Of a stretch of DNA of 64,000 bases, positions 45,330 to 57,500 are shown in pieces; position 1 is the stretch's first letter, and the number at the start of each line of letters is the position of its first letter. Location of the stretch: positions 28,146,329 through 28,210,328 of the forward strand of contig NC_049982.1 of the NCBI RefSeq assembly GCF_000003815.2. Direction: 5' to 3'. The stretch is from Branchiostoma floridae. Its lineage: Eukaryota > Chordata > Leptocardii > Amphioxiformes > Branchiostomatidae. The translations under genes were made by a program, and so were the position numbers. Below the pieces are notes generated by a model that was given only the letters and a program-made list of their open reading frames with translations, had not been told where the DNA came from and ran no database searches.

Positions 45330-45662
45330 TCAATACATTCGTACTATTCCTGTCAGAATAGGTCAAGCATTACATGTAAGTACTTAATACGGCAAGAGGG
45401 GTGGTTTTTACATAACTAACCTTTAAAAATCCTCTCAGCAACGTTTATCCAACGAGGTTTAACCCAGGAGTCGTCCAGAAATCTGTTGCGCACCTGCCTG
45501 GGAGTCAATGTAATGTAATCCTCGGGATCCCTTCCTTTTGTTTTTACCCGTGACATGCGTAGCTTTCCCATTGTCTCACCGTGAACTTGCAACCTTACAC
45601 CTGTTTATGCAAGGATAACATCTAAAGAGCCTGTATAGCAAGTCTCTGTAGCAGGCTTTTCG
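45330..45662 (-). CDS. Three-exon micro-cassette, copy 1
   Basis: I do not recognise the product. Minus-strand exons A 45662-45601 (phase 0 to 2), B 45497-45421 (phase 2 to 1) and C 45349-45330 join in frame to RKACYRDLLYRLFRCYPCIN, then RQVRNRFLDDSWVK with PRWINVAERIFK, then GIVRMY-stop. Borders are AG|CGA...ACAG|GTGTAAG, CTCCCAG|GCAGG...AAAG|GTTAGT and CTGACAG|GAATAG. Introns are about 70-105 bp. The same three exons with the same phases occur in copies 2 and 4, and A and B also in copy 3. Upstream (to 45817) a hydrophobic open stretch LAGLYF...TVFCLYIFC might belong to a signal-peptide exon, but its phase does not fit. Predicted basic peptide with Cys pair; the first exon is not found. Confidence 0.42.
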
Positions 45663-45976
45663 CTGGACCTTTCTTTGGCTTTTGAAAGACGTGTTGTTTC
45701 CCCGCGGCCGATTCTGATTGCGCACAGTCTATATGATTCTACAAACAACAAGGTACAATTACAAAAGATATACAAACAGAAAACAGTACGCCTACACCGA
45801 AAATAGAGGCCAGCCAAGAATTCTGCGATTGAGGCTAAATAGATGCCATATCAGCGTTACACCAACTTAGCTATACATATATATACTAACAACCATACCC
45901 TGTCTTGAGCATCATCTTTTGTTACCAAAGCTCGTTTCCTTGTGTGCCTACTTGACAGACTAGCATGCCAAGCCAC

Positions 45977-46325
45977 TCAATACATTCGTACTATTCCTGT
46001 CTGTCAGAATAGGTTAAGCACTATATGTAAGTGCTTAACACGGCAAGAGGGGTGGTTTTTACGTAACTAATTATAACCTTTATAAATGCCCTCAGCGACG
46101 TTTATCAGACGACGTTTAACCCAGCCGTCGTCCCTGAGAAATCTGTTGCGCACCTGCCTGGGAGGCAATGTAATGTAAACAGTGAGTCTACTCCTGATCC
46201 CTTCCTTTTGTTTTCACCCGTGACATTGTCTCATTGTCTCGCCCTGAACTTGTAACCTTACACCTGTTTATGCAAGGATAAGCTCTAAAGGGCCTGTATA
46301 GCAAGTCTCCGTAGCAGGTTTCTTG
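45977..46325 (-). CDS. Three-exon micro-cassette, copy 2
   Basis: Exons A 46325-46264 (QETCYGDLLYRPFRAYPCIN), B 46157-46078 (RQVRNRFLRDDGWVKRR then LINVAEGIYK) and C 45996-45977 (GIVRMY-stop). Exon B is one codon longer than in copies 1 and 4, an in-frame change. Donors GTGTAAG and GTTATA and acceptors CTCCCAG and CAGACAG are kept. Directly upstream (46340-46375) it abuts copy 3, so copy 2 has no upstream exon of its own. Confidence 0.42.
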
Positions 46326-46373
46326 CTGGGACTTTTTAACACGAAAAAAAAAGAGTGATTTTACTTAACTAAC

Positions 46374-46605
46374 ATTTAAAAAGCCTATCAGGAACGTTTA
46401 TCAGACGACGTTTAACCCAGCAGTCGTCCCCGAGAAATCTGTTGCGCACCTGCCTGGGAGGCAATGTAATGTAACCCTTCTTCCTTTTGTTTCTACCCTT
46501 GACATAAGTAGATTTCCCATTGTATGACCGTGACATTGTAACATAACACATGTTTATACAATGATAAGATGGCCTGTATAGCAAGTATCTGTAGCATGCT
46601 TCTTG
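46374..46605 (-). pseudogene. Micro-cassette, copy 3 (decayed)
   Basis: Exon A (QEACYRYLLYRPSYHCIN) and exon B (RQVRNRFLGDDCWVKRR, LINVPDRLFK) are present at 46605-46552 and 46453-46374. The exon A donor has changed (ACATGTG for ACAGGTG), the exon B donor has lost a G (AAATGTTAG for AAAGGTTAG), the A exon is shortened, and exon C is absent. Probably non-functional by itself. Without splicing, A and B happen to lie in one frame. Confidence 0.45.
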
Positions 46606-46609
46606 CTGA

Positions 46610-47500
46610 GCCTCTTTATGGCTTTTAAAATACATGTTGTCTCACCGATTACATATTAGTTCTGATCGATCTATTCATCTTTTTTTTTTTTTAAATTTTC
46701 AAAAAGACACAACAAAGACATTTTCCCCCATTATATTAGTGCAACAAATTTGCCATGCAACATTGGAAACCCATGAAAGTACTCAAAGCCCTATTCAGAC
46801 CAAATCTTGCCAAGTTGCCATCTGGGACTGTACTGGAAGCTGTTGAATTGTGAAACTGAAATACTTCGCGGCTGCGTCAGACTTTATGAGCCCCAAACAT
46901 CGTATGTTGCATGGGTGTTGTGTGTGACTTAGTAATGGTTGGGGTTGTCTTTTGTTAGTTGTCATTTAGAGTTAGGCTTATTCTGAACTTTGTTCAGAAA
47001 TCACCATTTGTGCTTTTCTGGAAAAAAAAAGAAAGCTCTGGCTAACGCAGTCAGTCTTGTACACCTTTTTGCTTGTATTCAAGGCTCATTTCCTTCTCCC
47101 TACTTTACTCTAAAACTCGGAGTGTCTAGTCCTATTTTGTTCAGGAAAGTTACACTAGGTTAAGTGCTGTTATCTTGTACGTATCTCAAGGCAGCTTTTC
47201 GGTGGCATAAGATAGTATCATAAGCTGGCTAAGGAGTGAAAACGACGTCCAAGATGTGTCCATTAGTGGTGGCGAATGAACACTCCTATAGGCCGACTAC
47301 AATCCTTTGCCAGCTTATGATACTATCTTGAGCCATCGTAGGTTATGCTTGAGGATTGATCTTGAACTATATGATAGATCCGTGTGTACATGAAACAGAT
47401 GTCAGCGTTTCATTAACCTTGCTATAGATACATATACTTAAAACCATACCTTGTTTTGAGCACCATCTTTTTGTTGGCAATCCTCGTTTCCTTGTGTGCC
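46610..47500. other. Spacer between cassettes; fold-back at 47206-47335
   Basis: No gene seen. ATAAGATAGTATCATAAGCT GGC and the inverse GCCAGCTTATGATACTATCTTGA bracket about 80 bp, a small inverted-repeat element. Confidence 0.55.
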
Positions 47501-47528
47501 TACTTGACAGACTAGCATACCAAACCAC

Positions 47529-47869
47529 TCAATACATTTGCACTATTCCTGTTAGAATAGGTCAAGCGTTACATGTAAGTGCTTAACTCGAAAAAAAGGG
47601 GTGTTTTTTTTACATATTAAGAACTAACCTTTAAAAATCCTCTCAGCGACGTTTATCAGACGAGGTTTAACCCAGGAGTCGTCCAGAAATCTGTTGCGCA
47701 CCTGCCTGGGAGGCAATGTAATGTAAAACGCCGGATCCCTTCCTTTTGTCTTAGCCGTGACATGCGTAGTTTTGTCAATGTCTCACTCTGACATTCTAAA
47801 CTAACACCTGTTTATGCAAGGATAGGCTCCGAAAGGCCTGTATAGCAAGTCTCCGTAGCAGGCTTCTTG
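47529..47869 (-). CDS. Three-exon micro-cassette, copy 4
   Basis: Exons A 47869-47808 (QEACYGDLLYRPFGAYPCIN), B 47705-47629 (RQVRNRFLDDSWVK, PRLINVAERIFK) and C 47548-47529 (GIVQMY-stop). Exon lengths (62, 77, 20 bp) equal those of copy 1. Splice borders ACAG|GTGTTAG, CTCCCAG|G, AAAG|GTTAGT and TAACAG|GA are intact. A further 150 bp upstream (to 48060) also matches copy 1, but a hydrophobic frame there has a stop codon in this copy. Confidence 0.42.
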
Positions 47870-48059
47870 CTGAGCATTTTTATGGCTTTTGAAATACGTG
47901 TTGTTTCCCCGATTACACATCAATTCTGATTGCACACAGTCAACATTCTAAAATTCTATAAGCAACAAGGTTCACTTACAACTGATATACAAATAGAAAA
48001 CAGTGCGGCTAAACCAAAAATAGAGGCCAGCCAACAACTCTGCGATTGAGGCTAAATAG

Positions 48060-49230
48060 ATGCAAGGTAGGTAATGCCGAATCCAAGATGGCCGCCGTTC
48101 ATCTAATGTTGCACGTCAAGTTGAATTTTGTTGTCATAATTTTGCTTTCTTTATGTTGTCTCACTGGCCTTCTACGCTTTTGCTCATTTGTGTGTAGTGT
48201 TTTACTAATATATCGGTTAATGGTGTCAGAACTCTATGAAAATAAGGATAATATTTATTGCATATCATTTATCTTTATTGCATCGCTGACATTTCAACTT
48301 CCGGATGGAATGACATTGAATGTGGTGCCAGAAAGCCTGCCGTTCACTTGACTATCGCTAGAGGCCTTGCGTGAGATGGATACGTTAGACACGTGTTACT
48401 ATGCGTAAGATGGAAACTAGTATGTATCTCTGAGTCAGCTAATTTGTTTCTGTTGCATGTAGCACTATCAAACACATTTCTCAGCAGTGTCTACCTCTCA
48501 TCACCTACGTAAAAAACGGAGGTATTGTTTTCGGCGTGTTTGTCTGTATTTTTGAGTCTCCGGATAAGTTTGTCTGAAGAAGCCATGCATGGCTAATGAC
48601 ATTTGGTAAGCATATTCGTCTTTGGCAAACAGATGTCAACTTCAAAACTATCATTTGCCGTATCTTATTACCTGGATGTGTGACTTGTCAAGGTCAAGTA
48701 TTGGCCTTCTGGTGGCTTTCCCTGATACTGTAGCAGAAGATGTTTATTTATTTATTTTTTAAACTTGTGCATGCTGCGATTTGGATTTTTGGTGGCAAAT
48801 GACTTTTGATGTCATTAAAAAGTTGCACAGGTTTCCCACAGCAGCTTGTTCTGGAAGTGCAGTGGCGTTTTTGTTAAAATCTTTCCAACCGGATAACTGA
48901 AAAAAAAGCCGCTAGATTTTCATTATTACTTCATGCGAATGTCCATGCATGCATTGTCACTTTACCTTTTAAACCTATGGCTTCCTATGACAAATATATA
49001 TATAATGTGTTTTAGGTCCATCTCCTATCTGTTGTAAACAAAACATTCAAAACTTTTCCACGCACACCAAGCTTGTTTGATTATCTCTGCAACAGTACAA
49101 AGAAGTCCAGGTGACTTACATCAAACTAGAAAAAAGTCCATATCATTCGTAATAAGATATGAAGTTGTCAACTAATATAAGTTTAAAAGTCATTTTGGTC
49201 ATTCTGAACGTAAGATGGACGAATCTCCGC
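48060..49230. repeat. Third copy of the segmental duplication, distal part
   Basis: Matches 39690-40560 (CCGGATGGAATGACATT, GGAGGTATTGTTTTCGGCGTG, CACACCAAGCTTGTTTGATTATCTC). No gene. CCAAGATGGCCGCC at 48083 is a YY1-like core. Confidence 0.75.
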
Positions 49231-49232
49231 AT

Positions 49233-49351
<119 letters not shown>

Positions 49352-49369
49352 GCATAAAAGCTATGTTTG

Positions 49370-49473
49370 ATCGTGGAGTGAAGCATTACTGGACGATCAG
49401 TCGGATTGGTGTTGTTCACGGCGTCTGGTGAAGGTAGTGGGTCCAGTGCTTACAGCTGTGGATGAACAGCATC
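49370..49473 (-). other. Precursor gene 3, 3' UTR exon
   Basis: Acceptor CATTTTCCAG at 49474, then GATGCTGTTCATCCACAGCT. Matches 31996 and 41197 but runs into the compound microsatellite, so its 3' end is unclear. Confidence 0.5.
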
Positions 49474-49935
49474 CTGGAAAATGAAAATGATGTCTCAAAA
49501 ATGAGGCCTTGAAGGCTAATGTTGATTTGATTACATGGACGATATTAGTAGATATAGTTTGGAGCTTCGAAACTAACATATAGATTTTACCAATATAGAG
49601 AGATTTGAGGAGCAATAGTCCCTGAAAGATGTACAAAACGACGAAAATTTTAGTCAAAACAAAATTATCCATATCTTTCTCTGTGTAGGGTGGTGTCCAT
49701 CCCAATGTACATAAACCTAAATAGGGGGCTAGTTTTTTGTAGATATAGTGTGTTTTATTGCCATATACACTCAAAGAGCAGGGAAAGCAGTACGATTTTC
49801 CAAGTATTTGGTATACGACTCGGTGTTTTTTTTTTAATCGGGACATGCCGAACACTCTACCCACTAGGCTATTGTGTTGGTTAGACTGTGCATGCGTTTG
49901 GTAAACAGTAACTTACACTGTGATTGTAAAGCTAA

Positions 49936-50225
49936 CGGCACAACCCGCCGTGGTGTCTAAGTGCCAAAGCGTGGGCAATCGCACAGAGATTGTACGTTGT
50001 AAGCACGTACAACGCAACGAACGATGCACGCAACCGGTTCACGGCCAGGCGTGGCGTGCAGACCACATACTTACACCTTAGCTTGCGCAACCGTGCGAGA
50101 GACGTGCGTTGAGATTTGCTTTCACCCTGCTCTTGCCAGTTCTTCCCCACGTTTTCGGAAAAACGTGGCGGACATGACTTCCAAAAAACTTACGGGCTAA
50201 ATGCACGTACGGCGGGTTGTGCCCC
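49936..50225. mobile_element. 290-bp MITE with TAA target duplication (PIF/Harbinger-like)
   Basis: TAA at 49933-49935 and 50226-50228. Inverted ends (C)GGCACAACCCGCCGT and GGGGCACAACCCGCCGTACG. A 3-bp TWA duplication is typical of PIF/Harbinger. A relative of the right end (GCACGTGCGGCGGTTTGTGC) is at 6929-6950 in intron 1 of the secreted-protein gene. Confidence 0.7.
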
Positions 50226-50297
50226 TAACTTAACACTACAAAGATGTCTCATGCTGAGTGTAAAAATCAAAGTGCACCGTGTGTTAATAATAATACC

Positions 50298-52949
50298 TCA
50301 GCCTTTTTCTCCGCCCGGGCTCTGGGGAATCTGATCGGGAAGATCTTTCACTGGTTCATCACCTGCACAAAATACAGCAATATGGTAGTTTTCAGAGAAA
50401 ATTAAGGTCCCCTATCTAACGCATCCACTTCAGGTCAATTTTAAGGTCTTAAAGTCATCCTTTTTAAACCTTAAGCACCCGAACTGTTTTTTTTTCCGAC
50501 TAAAATGACCCAGTGGGGTCCAAACGGACCCCGAAATGTTTTGTTCAATAAAATTCAATTTCCAATTATCATCGCTGATACATTGCTTCAAGAATGTAAG
50601 AGGAATATTCTAATTCCAACTCATTATCATGATTTATGCAAAACATCAGAAGAACTACGTTTTGCACTAACCCTATTCTGACCAGGGTGGGGAATTTTTT
50701 TGTTGTGAGGATTAAGTTTTACATGTTTATCATTCTCTGAAGATTTGGTGGTCATACGTGTACGATACACAGTTTTAAGTGGGTCTCAAAAGTTTGTTTA
50801 AAAACTGTACATTTTGCTGGGGTAGAGGCCTGCGCCAACATTGATGTCCTATAACGCCAGAACGGCTTATGCTAGAGCCACCAAATTTAGTGAGTTTCCC
50901 TAAAATATTGTTGGCAACAAATTCACGAAGTTTGACAAATTTCCATGTTTCTGTGTTGCCATGGCAACCGTTTGTTGACAGGCTGTTTTGCCAAAAATCG
51001 CAAATTTCGGTTTTAACAATGTATTTTTCATGTTTATTTGCTATATTGCTGCTAATTTTTTACATAAATAAAATCTTATGTTATTTAGAATATCTTTCAT
51101 AATTAGATATGCATAGATTATGCTAATTTGATGACGTCATCAGCCCAAAATCCAAGATGGCGGACCGAATGGCCAGATCAAGAATAACTACCTTATTATC
51201 CCTTAGAATTTGTAAATAACTGGTATTTTTCACCAAAAACCATCTAAATGAATGTATTTAGTCTATTTCCATTGTCTTTTGTGATTATTTGTTGCAAAAA
51301 CGTATTTTTGAAAATTCAAGGAGGTGGATATAGTATGGCGGAGCCAAACTGGTATCTTAGATGTGCATGACGTCATTGTATGACGTCATTGTGACGTCAT
51401 TGATGTTGCTATTGGCAACACAAGTCGTAACAAACATTATTTTTTCTGTTATCTGCACTTGCTATTACATTTTTGGAGCAAAACTTGAAGTTTTCTGCGA
51501 ATACCCTTTTTTCATGGGTCCGGCCGGTACAATTAAACTGATGACGTCATAATTACGTCATATTACGTCAAGGTAACGTCAAACGTCAAATAATTGTCAG
51601 ATATTATGTCTACATCATTTCCTAAAAATTTTGTGGCCCTATCGCACGTCGTTCAAGAGTTATAGGACTTAGAAGAAGAGGGCCTCAAAAGCCCCCCCCC
51701 CCCCCCCGTCCAGGGATGACCAAAAAAGCCCGGTCTGAATAGGGTTGAGGGTGAGGAAATGGACTATCACACTGTGGTGTTAACAAGCGGGATCAACTTT
51801 ATTTGTAAAACAAAAACACAAATAAAGGGACCAAAAGCTGCCGATGTTTGGAAAGCCACAGCTGTCATTTTGCAATGCACGAAAAATCTACACTTTTCTA
51901 GTTACCATATTTAACTGCCCTGGTAGTAATACTGTGGCTTAATATACATGTACTGTGCTCATTTATTATGCAAATTAGCCCCTGGTTTGCAAATTAGCCC
52001 CTGGTTTGCATGACTAGCCCTTTCTGAAAGGCATATCCAAAGTTTCATATACATAAAAAATCACGATAATCCGTCAACCCCTGCCCGAATTATTCCCTTT
52101 CAAAAGTATGGCGCAATTGCACACGCGCGGGCGAATTGCTGTGGAATTTCGGGAATTTTTGCCCATCGGATATATCCTTAACAGTAAGCCAAATATTTCT
52201 CCATTTTGGAGTTACATATTGCATATTTTTCAGCATTCTTACATGAAATGCAGTGTATTTACAAACTTTTCTCATTAAAAATGCAAGATAGCCCGCGATT
52301 TGTATGTTTTGCACTTATTTATGAATGGCATCTCTGAAGCTATCTACAATCAAAATATCATGAGGATCCGTCAACCCATTCCCAAGTTATTCCACTCTAA
52401 AGGGATGATGCAACTACACATGCCTGTTGACAAATTCACGAGATTTTGGGAATTCTCGTCAAACGGTCGCAAAACTATTAGGCTCGCCCCTGAGGCGTCG
52501 CCAAAAAAGTAAAAACATTATACGTAGGTCTTAGGGGTTTTTTTCCTGCATAGTAGGCATTTGTTTACAAGAATACAACGGGGTCAAACACGGACAAACT
52601 GTGATCAGTTGCGTGACCTATCTTAGAAAATGCTGCTTGTCACCAGTACAGTGTAGTAGGTGTACCTTAAACTGACACAAAACGATTGAGATTCGTATGA
52701 GGCGCGTATTGTGCGTACGACTGCGCATGAAAAAAATGTCGATACGGACCTCAAACGGACTTTAGATACGTATACGCTCTTTTGACTACACACGAAGGCA
52801 ACCAACTTAAACATACCTGTCCGCATAGCTCGCTTTAGGCGATGAACAATGACTATGAAGCGTCGGCGGTATTTCTTTACGACATAAAGATAGGACACCA
52901 GGTGTACAGTCAGGACAACGATCAACAAGATGACTGCAGTCTTCTTCAT
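50298..52949 (-). CDS. Secreted precursor gene 3 (65 aa, two coding exons)
   Basis: Exon 1 is 52949-52817 (donor ACAG|GTATGT, phase 1); exon 2 is 50362-50298 (acceptor TTTTGTGCAG, ending GGC-TGA), followed after one base by a donor toward the 3' UTR exon at 49473. Signal peptide MKKTAVILLIVVLTV, then VVKKYRRRFIVIVHRLKR, an alternating basic/hydrophobic segment ending in a dibasic site, then the acidic tail with GDEPVKD, IPQSPGGE. The KYRRR block is shared with gene 1. The 5' UTR acceptor CGTACAG|GTAAAACC directly precedes the ATG. Here the basic segment is the most amphipathic of the three and looks most like a cationic membrane-active peptide, but this is inference. Its intron contains a MITE (49936 is 3' of exon 2) and a 1.08-kb inverted-repeat element (50669-51746). 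Confidence 0.72.
50669..51746. mobile_element. 1.08-kb inverted-repeat element
   Basis: Ends AACCCTATTCTGACCAGGG and, inverse, AACCCTATTCAGACCGGGC. Inside are three TGACGTCAT motifs in 35 bp (51368-51400), GATGACGTCAT at 51130 and 51540, and a run of 17 C near the right end (51690-51707). No transposase. Non-autonomous. Confidence 0.65.
51960..52505. repeat. Two diverged ~310-bp units
   Basis: ATCACGATAATCCGTCAACCC...CCCGAATTATTCC...GCAATTGCACACG at 52060 corresponds to ATCATGAGGATCCGTCAACCC...CCAAGTTATTCC...GCAACTACACATG at 52360. CCCCTGGTTTGCA is directly repeated at 51980-52010. Confidence 0.6.
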
Positions 52950-52954
52950 GGTTT

Positions 52955-55590
52955 TACCTGTACGGTGTGTCGATGAAGTTTAGACATCCAGGTAATAAGA
53001 TATGCGAAAAAAGCAATTACACAAGAAACTGGATATGACTTTTGAAACCGTCAGACGTTTTAACTAGCGTCCACTAGTTTTCGTCAGTGACACTGAAGTG
53101 ATCCTGAAGAAAATTTCTTTCATGAATAAATTCAAGTTTAGAAATCTAATAGGAAACGTTGTGTCTTAGCCTTGTTTCCCATTGAAATCCAAAATTGTCT
53201 TCAGTCTGCCCTTGCTTTGCCTTAACTTTTGGACACTGTAGCTAATTACGTAACAGTTACGTGCCTGCGGGCATGGGTTACATAACACCGCTTCAACTAT
53301 GTGCAATGAGACGCACGGCCTATAGACATCAGACTGTGTCGCACTTGCACATTTTTTCCACAATTCCAGTGAAGAAACCTTTAACTGTAACTTATCTTTG
53401 AATTCTTAAAGGCAGAAAACTTCCTCACGTTTCAGTCATATCAGCATAATTCGACACATCTGCGTAATTCAAGTCTCGTCAAGCTCATCGCTGGATAGCA
53501 CAGCATGCAGTTTGATTGTATTACTGGTCATTCGTTAAAATTTCGTTAAAAAAAGCACCTTGTACCAAATACTCACCGATTGGCCGAAAAGAGGCGATAT
53601 TTAAATCCTGACGATGTGACGGAATTGACGTATGTCCAGAGTCTGAGTTAGGCTGCCGCGAATTGTCCCAAGGTTACGAGTTGAATAACAGGATTTACTA
53701 TATATATATAGTTGCAACGAGCAAAGGACTGAACGTAAAGTAAAAGTAAATGTCAACATACACGTGGTCAGAGGTTAGGTCCTGAGCTGCCCTCAGCCCT
53801 GACCCCAGGCGTCTGGGATGTGCCGGCGGGTGACATCATTCCCCATACGGATCAGTCCATTCTAAGGAAAATGCAGGAAAATGGGTGGGGACAGGTTGTT
53901 TTAGAGGGGAATCATTGGCCTTAGAACTACGCAAGGCAGGAATGACGTTTGAGAACAAAATGACCGCGCGGTGTATTTGCGATAAACTCCTGTGGTTTTG
54001 TGAATAGTTTTTGTAAGTGTTAAGTCAATTCAGGTCAATGTATGAACACTGGGAGCTACTACCTGTCCTCTAAATTCAGTCGGTTGATTAAATAAAGCCA
54101 AAATATCAGGGAAAAACTTTGGTTGTGTGATTTACTTTGAAACTTTTAGGCCCCCCTCCCCTGTAACAGGTACTTGTAAACATGCAATGATGCATCTGTG
54201 TTATTCCAGCAAGAATAGGTATATTTCCCCGACTGTGAAAGAAATGACTGACGTGCTACGTGTCCCTGGGCCGTCTGGGCTCACGCACGCCGGGTCCCCG
54301 GACAGGTAGCCACTCGTAGAAGTCCATGTAAGGAAATGCAGGAGGAGCCTAGGAAGTCTATCAACTGATTGCTTCCCACTGCAGGAATAGCCTGCCAGGA
54401 CCGGTGGATTTTGTAGTGGCATTATGGCTTTTGAAACATTAGCATTTTTGGTCCATTTTATTTGTGCTGGTATGTTTTATAATTCACTTAGATCCAATTA
54501 TCTAATTCCACCATGTCATAGTCCATTTCATTGCCTTTGCAATGATACCAAAGTTCCCCAGCTGAATTGAGGAGAAACGAGTTTACACCAACCAGCAAAC
54601 TGTGTCGACAACACGCTGGGCGACCTCTTTCCATGATAGAACGTACGAGACGAAGGGTCTTCAACAGAGTGAACATTTTCTATGCCAGTGCTATGCCAGT
54701 GCTATCAGAGTCTAACATTAAGTTACATATCAAATTAAAGCTAAGGTTTCTGGAAACCAAAACACAGATTTCAAGAGGGATAGAGAACTCGTCATGAATG
54801 CAACGCCGTTACAAATAGTGTACTCAAGTTCCAAGGTTACTTGCTAAGAGACCGACTCACTAAGTAGACCGCGCGAATCCCTAAGACAGAAAGTTTGATC
54901 TTACAATCATTACTCATATGATATAAAAGATTTGGATTTTCAGTCAAATTCAGGACCGATCTAAATATGGTATTTGTTTTTTTTGTCCACCAAACACCCT
55001 TTCTATACCAACCAACTAGGCACATTTCAGAAAACATTGAGACAAAACTGTGCAGCATACGTAAACGGTAAGATTTAACGTGTACACACTGCCAGTTTTC
55101 ATTTAATCTCGAAAACCCTAAATATGTCAGGTTCTGTTTTATGAACTGACAACCGTGCCTTATATACCGCACGATCTGTATTCGTACCGATTACGTCACC
55201 CTTTGTAGTGTCATTACTTCCACGTGGAGTTTACCACCTGTCCCGTGCTAACAAAACAAGAATGGCGTCATATTTTTTTTTTCTTTCAACTACTGGAAGC
55301 GACCTCTAGCGGTCCTTGTAAGAAATGCTTTAAGCGGTACAAATCTATGACGACAAAGTTCATTTCTGGTCAAGTAGATGTTCGGAGTAAATGTATTAGA
55401 TGATAGACTAGTACATGTATACAGAGTATGACGGAACAGAATGTATGAATCTCCAACTATCTACAATGTTTACAAGAATTTGTTTTGTTAGAAACGCCAT
55501 TTGATAAGATGTGTAGCTTCACATGTCTTTTGCAAACATTATATTAACATCATTCTCTTCGCCAAGAAGAGTATAATGTTATTGCTGACT
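52955..55590. other. 5' flank of precursor gene 3 and intergenic DNA
   Basis: 53577-53765 matches the flank of precursor gene 1 (see 34880-35100). No other gene recognised; open frames are short and without splice context. Confidence 0.5.
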
Positions 55591-56700
55591 TGGGTCTGTA
55601 TGTAGGTCAACAGCATATAACTCCAGAAATTGTGGATGGAACTTTGTGATTTTTGGTAGGTGTATAGCGGTTGTCAAAAGGAATCCCAAGTTAGAAAACG
55701 GTTTACCTGGCGTTTTCCTACGGTACTGCAGCAAGCTTGGTATGTTTTTGGGGTTTGTTTTGGGCAGCATAAGTCAAAATGCAGCTGGGCGATTTTCACG
55801 AAACTTGGTAGGTGTGTACCGTTTTTGGAGAGGAAGGTCAAGTGCGAAAATGGTTTACCTGGCTCTTACCTAGGGTTCTGTAGCAGGATTTGTATGTTAG
55901 TGCGTTTGTCTGTATGCAAGATAACTCGAGAACCCTTGATGGATCCTGATGATATTTGGTAGGTGGGTGGGTGTCAGAAAAACGAAGGTCAAGTTTGATA
56001 ATGGGCCCTCTAGTGGCTGCCTAAGGTACTGCAGCAAAACTTTTAAATTATACACTTCGTGTTCTGGACAGGCGGTGGTCATGATTTTTTAGTGGTAGAT
56101 AGCCCTTGAGACAGAGAGTAATTGCTGTGAGTTTGGACACCCTAACGGCTTTTGGGGAACTGCAGGCACCGATTTCCTTTCAAAATTTGGACGAGAATAA
56201 CTCAAGAACGTGTTGACGGATCATCAGGATTTTTGGTATGTAGATAGAATGAGTGATGACTTACACAATGTAATACTTCTTATGCAAATCAGCAGATAAT
56301 TTGCATAGTTAATGAGGAACGTTCATAAATCCATTCCAACAGCATATAACTCAAGAATTTGTGTATGGATTTTCATGATATTTGGCATTTGAGTAGCGTT
56401 TGCAGAAAAGAAGGTTGTGGCCGAAAATAGTTGGCATATCATTTTCCGTTAGGACGGTAGCGGGCCGAGTGTGTGCGTCCGTTTGTTTGTGTAATGCAAC
56501 TCGAGAAGCCTTGGAAGGATCCTGATAATATTTGGTAGGTGGGTAGGGGTCAAAACAACGAAGGTCGAGCAAAACTTCAATTTTTTTACATCTTGTGTTC
56601 TGAACATGCTGTGGTCGTGATTTTTTAGTGGTAGATAGCCTAAGTGACGACTTACATAATTTAATGCTAATTATTCAAATCAACAGCTAATTTGCATAAT
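55590..56700. repeat. Diverged repeat with GATATTTGGTAGGTG motif
   Basis: Variants of CTCGAGAACC(C/T)TTGATGGATC CTGATGATATTTGGTAGGTG recur at about 55640, 55800, 55925, 56205, 56350 and 56510, interleaved with GGTACTGCAGCAAAACTT. AAATTAATGAGGAA(A/C)GT occurs twice (56300, 56700). A dispersed non-coding repeat; related motifs are at 39950 and 48540. Confidence 0.7.
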
Positions 56701-56854
56701 TAATGAGGAAAGTACAGAAATCCACTGAATTCCATGATAGGACTTTCAAACTTGTTTGCATTGTTCTTGGCTGAAATGTACTTAAGATAATAATCTACAT
56801 GGAAAGATGCATTTAGTTGTAATCAGTGGCCAATTAACAGAAATAAACTGTTTT

Positions 56855-56901
56855 CTATATATATATATATGATCTATATATATATATATGTGATCGTAAA
56901 A

Positions 56902-56975
<74 letters not shown>
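56855..56975. repeat. (TA)n microsatellite, palindromic
   Basis: Three TA blocks (56858-56870, 56876-56890, 56903-56975) separated by GATC-containing and AAATGATA spacers. Confidence 0.95.
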
Positions 56976-57500
56976 TTTTGACCTATATCTATAGACACAG
57001 CTGTTACACAGATGTTTTGCTGGAGGAGCTTGTTGTATCATAATTCTTCACATTCTATTTTATTTTACTTTTACTTCTGCATAGAATATGTTGAGCCTCT
57101 CAGTGTTTGTAAATGGTAATGGTCAGACCCGGAAGTTAAGTAAAGGAAATTGAGGAAAAAAAACTGTTGATAAACTTGGATACATTAAGCGGAACTTCAT
57201 CAGGTCCTAACTACACGACCCCCTTGCACAATAACTCTGGCAACAAAGTCATTCTACATGGAGCCTGTTAGCTTTGCCCCCTCAGTCACACAAGGGGGAA
57301 CAAACACAAACCTCCTGATAAAGGGTCAAAGTCTGAAGTGTTTCGTACCAGTTTATACCTGTTTGCTGCGTAGTTAATAGTCCGCCATGTTGCTTGCTAT
57401 GTTCAGCCTAAAATTGGTGCCGTCTGAGTACTGTCCACTTTTAACATTGTTTAAGTAAATTAATGTAAAACTCTTACTGTAGAATCATCCAGTACCCAAA

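Noticed and set aside
45605-45817. 70-codon minus-strand frame with hydrophobic N-terminus upstream of micro-cassette copy 1
   Set aside because: It starts from TTG, is broken by a stop in copy 4, is absent in copy 2, and reads exon A in a different frame from the one conserved across copies.
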